A DNA stretch of 64,000 nucleotides from DATBGZ01 sp963803115 (GTDB lineage: Bacteria > Actinomycetota > Actinomycetes > Mycobacteriales > Micromonosporaceae): NCBI GenBank assembly GCA_963803115.1, contig CAWDLN010000018.1, positions 124,001 to 188,000 of the forward strand. The letters run 5' to 3'. Positions within the stretch are counted from its first letter, which is position 1. Each line of letters starts with the position of its first letter. A program made the position numbers and the translations under genes. Positions 53,685-62,466 of this stretch are shown here, piece by piece. The notes beneath the pieces are model-generated. The model made no database searches and was not told the DNA's origin. It worked only from the letters and a program-made list of their open reading frames with translations.

Positions 53685-53945
53685 ATGGTAAGGACGCCAC
53701 TCACCGCCCGGGAACGCGCGCGTGGACGTAACCTCGGTCGGGTGCTGCAGGAGGCGCGCGGTCCCCGTAGCGCGGCCGAGGTCGCACTGCGCGCCGGAGT
53801 CTGCCTGGACACTCTTCGCAAGATAGAACGCGGGACCATCGCCACGCCAGCGTTCTTCACCGTCGCCGCGCTCGCGCAGGTGCTCGACCTCGACTTGGCC
53901 TCGTTGGGCAAGCTCGCGGCCGACGATCGTCCCGCCCACCGGTGA
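53685..53945 (+). CDS. Small XRE-family helix-turn-helix regulator
   Basis: 86 residues. RGRNLGRVLQEARGPRSAAE leads to the helix-turn-helix VALRAGVCLDTLRKIERGT, and AALAQVLDLDLASL follows, as in HTH_3 domains. It has no effector domain. Its position 35 bases from map suggests it controls itself and map. Confidence 0.85.
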   Translation: MVRTPLTARERARGRNLGRVLQEARGPRSAAEVALRAGVCLDTLRKIERGTIATPAFFTVAALAQVLDLDLASLGKLAADDRPAHR

Positions 53946-53949
53946 CCCG

Positions 53950-55155
53950 CTACGCGGCCACGCCATCGGTGGGCGCGGGCATGGTCGCCAGCGACGGTCC
54001 ACGCTCTTTCTGGGCCGAGCGGGCGGCCGCCTCGGTGTCACGCATCACGCGCAGCGCGTTAAGCCAGGTGAGCTTGGCAAGCTCGGCGTCCGACCAGCCC
54101 CGATCGGCGAGCTCCTCGAGCAGCGTTGGATAGGCGTCGACGCCCGAAAGCCCGTCCGGAGTCGCCACCACTCCGTCGAAGTCGCCGCCCAGTCCAATGT
54201 GGTCGACTCCGGCCATCTCCCGCACGTACTCGACGTGATCGGCCACATTGGACACACTGCAGGGCGGGCGCGGGTTGGCCTTGAGCCACGCCTGCTCCGC
54301 GTCGCGCTGGGCGCCCGTGGGCTTACCGTGTTCGGCTTCGATCCGGCGGTTCTCCTTGATCAGCTCATCTATCCACTTGCGACACTCCTCGGTAAGGAAC
54401 CCCGGTACGAACGTCACCATGACGATGCCGTTGCTGTCGCGAACTCGGAGTAACACGTCGTCGGGCACATTGCGGAGGTGGCCACACAATGCCCGCGCGG
54501 AGGAGTGGGAGAAGAACGCGGGCGCCGTCGAGACGTCGAGCGTAGCGTGCATCGTGGCGTCGGCCGTGTGCGAGAGGTCGGCAATCACACCGAGCCGGTT
54601 GCATTCGCGGACCACTTCGCGGCCGAAGTCGGAGAGGCCGCCCACGCTTGGGGTGTCGGTGGCACTGTCCGCCCACGGCGTGTTGGCGAAGTGGGTCAGC
54701 GTCAGGTATCGGGCGCCGAGCGTGTGCATCATCCGCAGCGCTCCGAGGGAGCAATCGATGCTGTGGCCGCCCTCCATCCCGATAAGGCTGGCGATCCGGC
54801 CCGACGCGCGGGCCGCCTCCACGTCCTCGGCGTTGTAGGCGAGGACCAGGTCGTCGCTGTAGCGGGCCACGATCGCCCGTACCGCGTCGATCTGTTCCAA
54901 GGTTTGCGTGACCGCGTTGGCGGCCGTACTCGGGACGTACACCGACCAGAACTGGGCGCCCACCCCGCCGGTGCGCATCCGCGGAATGTCCGTATGCAGG
55001 CCGATTGCCGACTGGTCCGCGCCGATGTCGATGACGTCGAGGTCGTAACCACAGCGCTGGCGCAGGGCCCATGGGAGGTCATTGTGTCCATCTACCACGG
55101 GTGCTTCGTTAAGAACGCCGCGGATACGGTCGCTGATCGGCGAGGGGGCGGTCAT
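53950..55155 (-). CDS. Membrane-dipeptidase family (M19) metallopeptidase
   Basis: 401 residues from ATG 55155. The zinc motif VVDGHNDLPWALRQ opens the barrel. GMEGGHSIDCSLGALRMMHT, LTLTHFANTPWAD, DLSHTADATMHA and FSHSSARALCGH carry further metal and substrate residues, and IGLGGDFDGV closes the site. It hydrolyses dipeptides, perhaps D-amino-acid-containing ones. It is convergent with the XRE gene. Confidence 0.9.
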   Translation of the reverse strand: MTAPSPISDRIRGVLNEAPVVDGHNDLPWALRQRCGYDLDVIDIGADQSAIGLHTDIPRMRTGGVGAQFWSVYVPSTAANAVTQTLEQIDAVRAIVARYSDDLVLAYNAEDVEAARASGRIASLIGMEGGHSIDCSLGALRMMHTLGARYLTLTHFANTPWADSATDTPSVGGLSDFGREVVRECNRLGVIADLSHTADATMHATLDVSTAPAFFSHSSARALCGHLRNVPDDVLLRVRDSNGIVMVTFVPGFLTEECRKWIDELIKENRRIEAEHGKPTGAQRDAEQAWLKANPRPPCSVSNVADHVEYVREMAGVDHIGLGGDFDGVVATPDGLSGVDAYPTLLEELADRGWSDAELAKLTWLNALRVMRDTEAAARSAQKERGPSLATMPAPTDGVAA

Positions 55156-55234
55156 GGGCGGCAAGGCTACCCTCCAGCGAACAAAAGGGCGGGTCGCGAC
55201 CGCGACCCGCCCATCCTTGCGTTCCTTTGGGGAC

Positions 55235-56857
55235 CTAGAAGTCCATGTCCCCGCCGCCACCGGGCATCGCCGGGGCCTTCTCCTTCTCTGGCTTGTCCGC
55301 CACCACGACCTCCGTGGTGAGGAACAGGGCCGCGATCGAGGCCGCGTTCTGCAGCGCCGACCGTGTTACCTTCGCCGGGTCGATAATGCCGGCCTTCATC
55401 AGGTCGACGTACTCGCCGGTGTTCGCGTCGAGGCCGTGGCCCGGCTTGAGGCCGCGCACCTTCTCCACCACGACACCGCCCTCGAGGCCGGCGTTGACGG
55501 CGATCTGGCGCAGCGGAGCGTCGAGCGCCACCTTGACGATGTTCACGCCGGTCTGCTCGTCACCGGGCAGATCGAGCTTGTCGAACGCCGTCTTGCCAGC
55601 CTGCACGAGAGCAACGCCACCGCCGGGCACGATGCCCTCCTCGACGGCCGCCTTCGCGTTACGTACGGCGTCCTCGATGCGGTGCTTGCGCTCCTTGAGC
55701 TCGACCTCGGTGGCCGCACCGACCTTGATGACCGCGACGCCACCGGCGAGCTTGGCTAGCCGCTCCTGCAGCTTCTCCCGGTCGTAGTCGGAGTCGCTCT
55801 TCTCGATCTCGGCGCGGATCTGGTTGACCCGACCCTGGATCTGGTCAGCGTCACCACCACCGTCCACAATGGTCGTTTCATCTTTGGTGGTGGTCAGCTT
55901 GCGGGCGTGGCCGAGCATGTCGACTCCGACGCTGTCGAGCTTGAGGCCGACCTCCTCGCTGACGACCTGGCCACCGGTGAGGATGGCGATGTCCTGCAGC
56001 ATGGCCTTGCGGCGGTCACCGAAGCCAGGCGCCTTGATGGCGACCGACTTGAAGGTGCCGCGGATCTTGTTCACGATCAGCGTGGCCAGAGCCTCGCCCT
56101 CCACGTCCTCGGCGATGATCGCGAGCGGCTTGCCTCCCTGCATCACCTTTTCGAGGATCGGCAGGAGGTCCTTCACCGACGAGATCTTGCTGTTGACGAT
56201 CAGGATGTACGGGTCCTCCAGCACCGTCTCCATCCGCTCGGAGTCGGTGATGAAGTAGGCCGAGATGTGGCCCTTGTCGAAGCGCATGCCCTCGGTGAGC
56301 TCAAGCTCCAGGCCGAAGGTGTTGCTCTCCTCGACGGTGATGACGCCTTCCTTGCCGACCTTGTCCATCGCCTCGGCGATGATCTCTCCAACCGTGGTGT
56401 CACCGGCTGAGATCGACGCGGTGGATGCGATCTGCTCCTTGGTCTCGACGTCCTTGGCGATCTTGGCGAGCTCCTCCGCGACGGCGGCGACGGCGGCCTC
56501 GATGCCCCGCTTGAGGGCCATCGGGTTCGCGCCGGCGGCGACGTTGCGCAGGCCCTCGCGGACCAGCGCCTGGGCCAGGACGGTCGCCGTCGTCGTGCCG
56601 TCGCCGGCCACGTCGTCGGTCTTCTTGGCGACCTCCTTGACCAGCTCAGCGCCGATCTTCTCGTACGGGTCCTCGAGCTCGATCTCCTTGGCGATGCTCA
56701 CACCGTCGTTGGTGATCGTGGGGGCGCCCCACTTCTTCTCGAGGACGACGTTGCGGCCCCGCGGGCCCAGCGTCACCTTGACGGCGTCGGCGAGAGTGTT
56801 CATGCCCCGCTCGAGTCCGCGGCGGGCTTCCTCGTCGAACGCGATAATCTTGGCCAT
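55235..56857 (-). CDS. groL: 60-kDa chaperonin GroEL
   Basis: 540 residues. It folds proteins in an ATP-driven double ring. VKVTLGPRGRNVVLEKKWGA, DVAGDGTTTATVLAQALV and VEEGIVPGGGVALVQA are the standard motifs; the C-terminus is the Gly/Met tail PGGGGDMDF. There is no groES next to it, so this is the stand-alone groEL copy common in actinobacteria. Two CIRCE operators upstream indicate HrcA control. Confidence 0.97.
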   Translation of the reverse strand: MAKIIAFDEEARRGLERGMNTLADAVKVTLGPRGRNVVLEKKWGAPTITNDGVSIAKEIELEDPYEKIGAELVKEVAKKTDDVAGDGTTTATVLAQALVREGLRNVAAGANPMALKRGIEAAVAAVAEELAKIAKDVETKEQIASTASISAGDTTVGEIIAEAMDKVGKEGVITVEESNTFGLELELTEGMRFDKGHISAYFITDSERMETVLEDPYILIVNSKISSVKDLLPILEKVMQGGKPLAIIAEDVEGEALATLIVNKIRGTFKSVAIKAPGFGDRRKAMLQDIAILTGGQVVSEEVGLKLDSVGVDMLGHARKLTTTKDETTIVDGGGDADQIQGRVNQIRAEIEKSDSDYDREKLQERLAKLAGGVAVIKVGAATEVELKERKHRIEDAVRNAKAAVEEGIVPGGGVALVQAGKTAFDKLDLPGDEQTGVNIVKVALDAPLRQIAVNAGLEGGVVVEKVRGLKPGHGLDANTGEYVDLMKAGIIDPAKVTRSALQNAASIAALFLTTEVVVADKPEKEKAPAMPGGGGDMDF

Positions 56858-57054
56858 TCGGCGTTGTCCTCCTGGACATTGTCTGTACGCACCTTCGAGC
56901 GCGATCCCGGCGTCCCTGAATCAGCTCAGCCGCGTCACGCTCGTCGGTCGGACCGGATAGCCCGCGACGACCGGCTCCGCCACCGCCAGCGTTTCGCCGA
57001 CGGCCGGCGGCGCCCCACCGCCCCGACCAAACCGCACCGGCGTGGACCGGACGG
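56858..57054 (-). promoter_or_regulatory. Long groEL leader
   Basis: About 230 bases separate the predicted transcription start from the ATG. AGGAGG (56865-56870 on the minus strand) precedes the start codon. Nothing else is identified in the leader. Confidence 0.5.
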
Positions 57055-57081
57055 CTGGCACTCAGCCCTTGCGAGTGCCAA
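57055..57081 (-). promoter_or_regulatory. CIRCE operator, proximal
   Basis: CTGGCACTC, nine bases, GAGTGCCAA: an inverted repeat close to the HrcA consensus, lying downstream of the -10 on the groEL strand. Confidence 0.8.
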
Positions 57082-57086
57082 GGTCT

Positions 57087-57116
57087 TGTTTAGCACTCTG
57101 CCTAGGCGAGTGCAAG
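57087..57116 (-). promoter_or_regulatory. groEL promoter overlapped by a CIRCE operator
   Basis: TTAGCACTC, nine bases, GAGTGCAAG (57090-57116) is a near-consensus HrcA site. On the minus strand TTGCAC (57115-57110) and TAAACA (57092-57087) are spaced by 17 bases, so the operator covers the core promoter. Confidence 0.88.
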
Positions 57117-57378
57117 CTAGTCGCCAGTCTGTTCACCTGCCCGCAACTCATATCGGCCGCCCGCTCCGGCCGCTCACCTTGGCCACGACGCGGCGAGCCT
57201 CTCGTGCCCGCGGCACCACCTGGGCGGGGCGGTCCCTCCAAGATCCTGGTGATCATGGGTTGAGAGCGGACATTTCGGCGTGATCATGGTGTCGAGGACA
57301 TGGTCGGCGCGAGATGGGGTCCAGGACATGGTCAGCGCGAGGTGAGAGAGCGAGTGGGGCGCAGTTCATGGAGAGTCG
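57117..57378. other. Gap between groEL promoter and cold-shock terminator
   Basis: No gene. A 19-base word AGGACATGGTCGGCGCGAG (57295-57313) is repeated at 57323-57341 with one mismatch, and GATCATGG occurs twice shortly before. The repeat has no evident function. Confidence 0.5.
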
Positions 57379-57411
57379 AAGGCGCCGCCCCGAGTCTGGG
57401 GGCGGCGCCTT
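57379..57411 (-). terminator. Terminator hairpin after the cold-shock gene
   Basis: AAGGCGCCGCCC pairs with GGGCGGCGCCTT (12 bp) across a 9-base loop. It lies about 55 bases after the cold-shock stop on the minus strand. Confidence 0.75.
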
Positions 57412-57466
57412 TGACGATGTAGAAGAAGGAGAATGAATTAATGCACGCAGGATCGTGCGTCACGAA

Positions 57467-57667
57467 TTAGATCAAACGGACCTTTTCGGCCTGCGGACCC
57501 TTCTGGCCCTGTGCGATCTCAAACTCAACGCGGGCCCCGTCGTCCAGCGTCTTGTAACCCTCCATGTCAATGGCCGTGAAGTGGACGAATACGTCCTGCC
57601 CGCCATCGACGGCGATGAAGCCGTAGCCCTTCTCGCTGTTGAACCACTTGACAGTGCCCTGTGCCAC
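57467..57667 (-). CDS. Cold-shock-domain RNA chaperone
   Basis: 66 residues from GTG 57667 (MAQGTVKWFNSEKGYGFIAV). RNP1 (KGYGFI) and RNP2 (DVFVHF) single-strand nucleic-acid motifs are intact. It destabilises RNA structure. The roughly 280 bases upstream hold its promoter and leader. Confidence 0.95.
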   Translation of the reverse strand: MAQGTVKWFNSEKGYGFIAVDGGQDVFVHFTAIDMEGYKTLDDGARVEFEIAQGQKGPQAEKVRLI

Positions 57668-57949
57668 TGCGCACTTCCTCACTCTGCCGTACCTGTGTCG
57701 CGGGGCGCGACCTTCCGGGTCGCCGGAATTGCTCGTGGGGACCGGAAAAGTACCTGGCGAGCGCGAAGGGCGACCGATAACGCACGCTACAGCAAGCCTT
57801 CGCCTACCGCATCAGCCCAAATCGGACAGTGGGCCGCACGGTCATCTCGATTTGATGAAGCCGGAATGCCCTTCTGGCGGCGCCTTCTGGGCCACTGCCG
57901 GCCGCCCGGGATAGCTTGGTCCACTATGGACGGCGCCTAGGTCCAAAGG

Positions 57950-58984
57950 TCAGACATCATGTTGCCAGTCGACCCAGGCATCGACGGCACGAAAACCGAT
58001 CGCCTCATTGATCGCGATCATGTGCGTGTTTTCGGTCGCGTTCCAGGTGTTGACATAACGCAGCTCAGACTCGTGCGCGAGGGTGTTATGCAAGTTCTCC
58101 ACCTTCACCAGAAGGCCGAGCCGATGCCCGCGGTGATTCGGGTCGACGATCGTCGTCATCTGCCACGCCTGGGCGGTGACGTCGGCATCCAAGGACATCA
58201 TTGTCCAGGCGGCCAGCCGGCCGGTCGTCTCGTGCCGAGCCGCGGCGTGGTAGATCCGGTGCCCGCGCAACTCATGCACCCGTTCATTGCCGCGCATCCG
58301 GGCGCCGTCGTACTGCTCCGGTTCATAGCGCAGGTCCCCCAACGGAGCGTCGGTCCCCATGCGCCCCTCAAGGCGGGCCAAATCCGCGAGGAGATCGTCC
58401 GGTGTCGCGCCGACCCAGGAGAGGATGGAATAGCCCGCCGCTTTGGTCCAGGCGTCGGCGACGAGCGCCGCCCATGAGTCTTTGTCCACTGTGTCCAGAT
58501 CGAGCCGGCGCCGGGTCTCCGGCAGCGCCGGGGAGACTCCCATCGCCGAGGCGAACGCCGCAGGCGCGGGATCGCGAACCGGACCACCAGGCAAGGTGGT
58601 GACGTAGTCGCCCATGAGGAGGGTACGGCCATGGTCGCGGGCGAAGTCGGTCGCGAACTGGAACAGGGCCCGGCCGATGCCGCGGCGACGCAGGTGTGGC
58701 GCGACGTAGAGGTCCGTGTGGATCAGGTGCGTGTTGTCGGTCAGGGGGAGGCCGAGAACCAGGGCTCCCGCGGGCTCGCCATCGAGGCGCGCGAGCAGGT
58801 GATGCCGTTCCCGGGCCGGCCACGTGTGGCGTATCCCGCCGGTCGACTCGCGCAGCGACAACGCGGGAAGGTCCGGCAAGTCCGCCGCGCGGGCGGCGGC
58901 GTGGACCGTGTGGTACCCCCGTACGTCCTGATCGTGCTCCGACGTCACGAGCGCGATCGTCAGCCCTGCAATGTCTACCGGCAT
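57950..58984 (-). CDS. Double-GNAT acetyltransferase
   Basis: 344 residues from ATG 58984. The first GNAT unit has LYVAPHLRRRGIGRALFQFA (CoA-binding R-x-x-G-x-G/A loop). The second has TIVDPNHRGHRLGLLVKVEN and ends NEAIGFRAVDAWVDWQ. This tandem arrangement is like mycothiol synthase-type and antibiotic-acetylating proteins, but the substrate is not evident. Confidence 0.82.
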   Translation of the reverse strand: MPVDIAGLTIALVTSEHDQDVRGYHTVHAAARAADLPDLPALSLRESTGGIRHTWPARERHHLLARLDGEPAGALVLGLPLTDNTHLIHTDLYVAPHLRRRGIGRALFQFATDFARDHGRTLLMGDYVTTLPGGPVRDPAPAAFASAMGVSPALPETRRRLDLDTVDKDSWAALVADAWTKAAGYSILSWVGATPDDLLADLARLEGRMGTDAPLGDLRYEPEQYDGARMRGNERVHELRGHRIYHAAARHETTGRLAAWTMMSLDADVTAQAWQMTTIVDPNHRGHRLGLLVKVENLHNTLAHESELRYVNTWNATENTHMIAINEAIGFRAVDAWVDWQHDV

Positions 58985-59375
58985 GACCACCAGCGTGCCG
59001 GCTGGCCGCCCGAGGCCGCGACTCAATTACGGCGCGATCAGCAAAGGCCTGCCATCTAAGGACTTCGGCCATGCCGAGCTTGCCCGGTCAGCACTTCGGC
59101 CGCCCCTAGAGGCGGCCGAAGGAGGTTGGTCGGGAGGGCAATCGCGTCGACCCCATTCCTGACATCGAAACTTCGCACCGCCCTGCCGGCGCCGCGGCGA
59201 TTCCCTCCCGCACGCAGCATCTTGCGCCGTCCGGATGGAGCCGTCAAGGGTTTGAAACCGCCGACTTCAACTGGCAGCTTTCCGACCGCTACTCTCCGTT
59301 AATGATTGATGGAATGCCCTTCATCTATTCCTCGATGTGGTGCTCCGTATAGGTAATAGGCCGACTCCAAGCTAG
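58985..59375. other. Gap downstream of thrC with a hairpin
   Basis: 391 bases with no convincing gene. CTTCGGCCGCC and GGCGGCCGAAG (59095-59122) form a perfect 11-bp stem over a 6-base loop, a possible terminator for thrC. The stretch at 59260-59350 is AT-richer than average. Confidence 0.5.
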
Positions 59376-60620
59376 CTAGCCGATGAGGCCGGCTTCCCGC
59401 GCGGCCCGCAAAGACGGACGAATCCGATACGTCGGACCGATCTGAGCCTCGACTGCATCGAGTGTCTTGAGTCCCTCACCGGTGCTGTAGAGCACCGTCT
59501 CAGCATTTGGATCCAGCCGACCCGACGCGATGAGCTTACGCAGCGCAGCGACGGTGACCCCGCCAGCGGTCTCGGTGAAGATGCCGGTGGTCGCGGCAAG
59601 CAGGCGAATGCCGTCGCGGATCTCGTCATCGTCGGCGTCGTCCATCCAGCCGCCGGTACGCTTGACCGACTCCAGCGCGTAACGGCCCGCGGCCGGGTCG
59701 CCGATGTTAAGTGACTTGGCGATCCCCGTTGGCTTCACCGGAACAACGTCGTCGCTGTCCGACCACAACGCCGTGGCGATCGGATTGCAGCCACGGGACT
59801 GGGCTCCGAAGACCCGCCACGGCGACGCCTCGACGAGACCGATCTCGACCAGCTCGGCGAAGGCCTTGTCTACCTTGGTGAGCAGTTCGCCACTGGCCAT
59901 CGGGATCACGATCTGCGCCGGCAACCGCCAGCCCAACTGCTCGGCGACCTCGTACCCGAGCGTCTTGGAGCCCTCGGCGTAGAAGGGACGCAGATTCACG
60001 TTGACGAACGCGGTCTTCTCGAACTCGTCGGTCTCCGTCAGCTCGGAGCAGAGCCGGTTGACGTCGTCGTACGAGCCCTCGATCGCGACCACGTCGCCGC
60101 CGTAGACCGCGGTCGTCAGGATCTTGCTGGGCTCGAGGTCGTACGGGATGAAGACCATCGACGCAACTCCGGCCCGCGCGGCGTGCGCCGCCACGGAGTT
60201 CGCGAGGTTGCCGGTCGACGCGCAGGCGAAGCGGGTGAAGCCGAAGCCGCTGGCGGCGGTCAGCGCGGTCGACACCACGCGGTCCTTGAACGAGTGGGTC
60301 GGATTGGCGGAGTCGTCCTTGACCCACAGCGCCGCGCGCATGCCGACGGCGGCGCCGAGCGCGTCCGCCCGCACCAACGGTGTCGCGCCGGGGTCGAGAC
60401 TCACGCGTCCCACGGGGTCCTGGCCGACCGGCAGCAGCGCGGCGTATCGCCATATGTTGTCTGGCCCAGCCTCGATGTCTGCGCGGGTGACCTGTGCGAG
60501 AACGGAGGTGTCGTAGCGGACCTCGAGCGGTCCGAAACAGTCGTAACAGGCGTGCTGCGGTCGCAGCGGCACCTCGGTGCCACAGTTGCGGCAGATCAGG
60601 GTACGGGCCGCGGAAGCCAA
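59376..60620 (-). CDS. thrC: Threonine synthase
   Basis: 414 residues. It converts O-phosphohomoserine to threonine with PLP. An N-terminal zinc-ribbon-like CRNCGTE and CYDCFGPLEV pair is followed by NPTHSFKDRVV with the PLP lysine near residue 111, CASTGNLANSVAAHAA, and a late YSTGEGLKTLDAV. The start is a TTG, supported by GAAGGGA (60630-60636 on the minus strand) at normal spacing; no ATG or GTG fits as well. Confidence 0.92.
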   Translation of the reverse strand: MASAARTLICRNCGTEVPLRPQHACYDCFGPLEVRYDTSVLAQVTRADIEAGPDNIWRYAALLPVGQDPVGRVSLDPGATPLVRADALGAAVGMRAALWVKDDSANPTHSFKDRVVSTALTAASGFGFTRFACASTGNLANSVAAHAARAGVASMVFIPYDLEPSKILTTAVYGGDVVAIEGSYDDVNRLCSELTETDEFEKTAFVNVNLRPFYAEGSKTLGYEVAEQLGWRLPAQIVIPMASGELLTKVDKAFAELVEIGLVEASPWRVFGAQSRGCNPIATALWSDSDDVVPVKPTGIAKSLNIGDPAAGRYALESVKRTGGWMDDADDDEIRDGIRLLAATTGIFTETAGGVTVAALRKLIASGRLDPNAETVLYSTGEGLKTLDAVEAQIGPTYRIRPSLRAAREAGLIG

Positions 60621-60832
60621 GATGGGTATCCCTTCTCATCTTCCCCACGACGGTATCGACGACCGTGGGACGGACTTGGCACCTGCCAGCGCATGCGGCG
60701 TCATTGCTCCGTACGTGGTGGTTGCCGGGGCTTCATCGGGCCGGTCCCTCTGCCCCTCTGGATGAGGTATTCAGTTGTGTCAGCGAAGTCTACAAGAGCA
60801 TCAAAGACTCGAACGCGAATTCGTGGTCCGGG
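60621..60832 (-). promoter_or_regulatory. thrC leader with a hairpin before the ribosome-binding site
   Basis: Just upstream of GAAGGGA, bases 60642-60670 can pair (CCCAC with GTGGG, and ACGGT with ACCGT). It could be a regulatory or attenuator structure, but I could not match it to a known riboswitch. Confidence 0.3.
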
Positions 60833-61522
60833 TCACCCAGACTCCGAAGGCAGCGGCGGGAGTGGACTCGGGAAGGTGCCGCTCACGGTCGGCTGGACGC
60901 ACGCGCTGCGCGCGGTGGCGGTCAGCCAGGGGGTGTCGCCGACGACGGGCGAGGTCAGTTCCTCCTCCTGCTGTTCGTCGCCAACCCGTACCGTGACGAA
61001 GATCTGCTCGCCGGTCGGGGCGTCGGTGGCCGGCAGATGGTCGCACTCAACCCGGAACCGGGCCGCGACGATCGCGTTGCGGTCGACGCCGTTGGTGCCC
61101 AGTTCCACCGGCGTGGCCGGGGGGAGGTCGCCGCCGAGCGCAAGGTTCTTGTTCTGTTCGCCCGGGGGCAGCAGCGACAGCGCCATCTGGGTGAGGCCGG
61201 TCGGCGCGGTGATGCGGGCCCGCGTGACGGTGACCGACACGTCGGTGGTGTTTCGGATCTCCAACGCAACCGTGATCGTGTGGTCGGTTCCAACCTTCGC
61301 CTGAAACGCGCCCGCGGCGACGATCGCCGGCCCCGGTAGGGCGGCGAGGCCCGTTGGCCGCTTAAGCCAGAAGTATGTGCCGACACCCGCCGCGATCAGC
61401 AACGCCACCACCACCGCCGCAGCCAGCGGCCGGATTCTGCCCTGGCGGCGCCGGCGTACGCGCATCAGGCGGTCGCCTACAACGATGGTCTCGGTGTCGT
61501 CCGGGCTCCAGCCATCTACCAC
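60833..61522 (-). CDS. Membrane-anchored protein of unknown function
   Basis: 229 residues. A basic cytoplasmic start (LMRVRRRRQGRIR) precedes one transmembrane helix (LAAAVVVALLIAAGVGTYFW). The outer domain has a beta-sandwich look with ALEIRNTTDVSVTVTRARI, and two cysteines (VECDHLP, SACVQP). The start GTG at 61522 is likely. No family recognised. Confidence 0.65.
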   Translation of the reverse strand: MVDGWSPDDTETIVVGDRLMRVRRRRQGRIRPLAAAVVVALLIAAGVGTYFWLKRPTGLAALPGPAIVAAGAFQAKVGTDHTITVALEIRNTTDVSVTVTRARITAPTGLTQMALSLLPPGEQNKNLALGGDLPPATPVELGTNGVDRNAIVAARFRVECDHLPATDAPTGEQIFVTVRVGDEQQEEELTSPVVGDTPWLTATARSACVQPTVSGTFPSPLPPLPSESG

Positions 61523-61707
61523 GCACGGAGGCTAGCCGCCGGCGGACCGGATCTCCACCCCGGGTCCGATGTCCGCGCGGCGCGGGCCTGGCACCCTGCT
61601 CGGATAGGCCACCGTCGTCGCAGATCCGAGACCGGCTCGTCGAAGGCATAACCTGGCCAGGCACGAGGAAATCGACCAGGACCTCGAGAACGGCCAATAA
61701 TGACCGC

Positions 61708-62466
61708 ATGCTCGTTCGAGGAGCGACAGTTCTGGTGACAGGCGCATCCTCCGGCCTGGGGCGGGCTGCCGCTGAATTGCTGGCCGCCAAGGGCGCGAAC
61801 GTGGTCCTGCATGGTCGCGACGAGAGCGCGCTGCGGACGTTGGCCGACCGGATCGGCGGAGCCGCGATCGCTGTCGACCTCGCCGAACCTGATGCAGCGC
61901 GGCGCCTAGCGGCAAAGGCCGTCGAGTACGCCGGTCGGGTGGATGTGCTTGTCGCGAACGCGGGCGCGGGCTGGGCCGGCCGCTTCTCCACAATGGATCG
62001 ATCTCGTGGACGCGAGCTCATCGCAGTCAACCTGACGGCACCCATCGAACTGACCCGCGAACTGCTTCCGGCGATGCTCGAACGCCGCAGCGGTCATCTG
62101 ATCTACGTCACCTCGATCGCAGGGCGCATGGGTGTGGCGGACGAGGCCGTCTACTCTGCCACCAAGGCCGGCTTGGACACCTTCGCGGAGAGTCTGCGAC
62201 TGGAGCTGCGGCACAGCGAGGTTGGCGTCGGTACGTTCGTCCCCGGCGTCATCGCCACCGATTTCTTTGTTCGGCGCGGGCGACCGTACGTCCGGAAGCG
62301 CCCTCGGCCGCTCCCGGCCGAGTTGGCCGCTGCTGCTCTCGTGAGACTCGTCGAGACCGGTGCCGCCGAGGCGTACCTGCCCACGTGGCTCCGCCTTCCG
62401 GTACTGATCCGGCACACGACGCCCGACGTGTACCGGCGGTTGGCGACCCGCTTCGGTCGTAGTTAG
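61708..62466 (+). CDS. Short-chain dehydrogenase/reductase
   Basis: 252 residues from ATG 61708. The cofactor motif VLVTGASSGLGRAAAELL, DVLVANAGAG, and the catalytic Ser...Tyr-x-x-x-Lys (YVTSIAGRMG and VYSATKAG) are in order. The gene ends one base into the start of the next (62466), so the two are co-expressed. The substrate is unknown. The C-terminal RRGRPYVRKRPRPLPAELAA is typical of lipid-modifying SDRs. Confidence 0.85.
   Translation: MLVRGATVLVTGASSGLGRAAAELLAAKGANVVLHGRDESALRTLADRIGGAAIAVDLAEPDAARRLAAKAVEYAGRVDVLVANAGAGWAGRFSTMDRSRGRELIAVNLTAPIELTRELLPAMLERRSGHLIYVTSIAGRMGVADEAVYSATKAGLDTFAESLRLELRHSEVGVGTFVPGVIATDFFVRRGRPYVRKRPRPLPAELAAAALVRLVETGAAEAYLPTWLRLPVLIRHTTPDVYRRLATRFGRS

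Noticed and set aside
57295..57341. Riboswitch or small RNA upstream of the cold-shock terminator
   Set aside because: Only a 19-base direct repeat is seen; no promoter or stable fold could be assigned.
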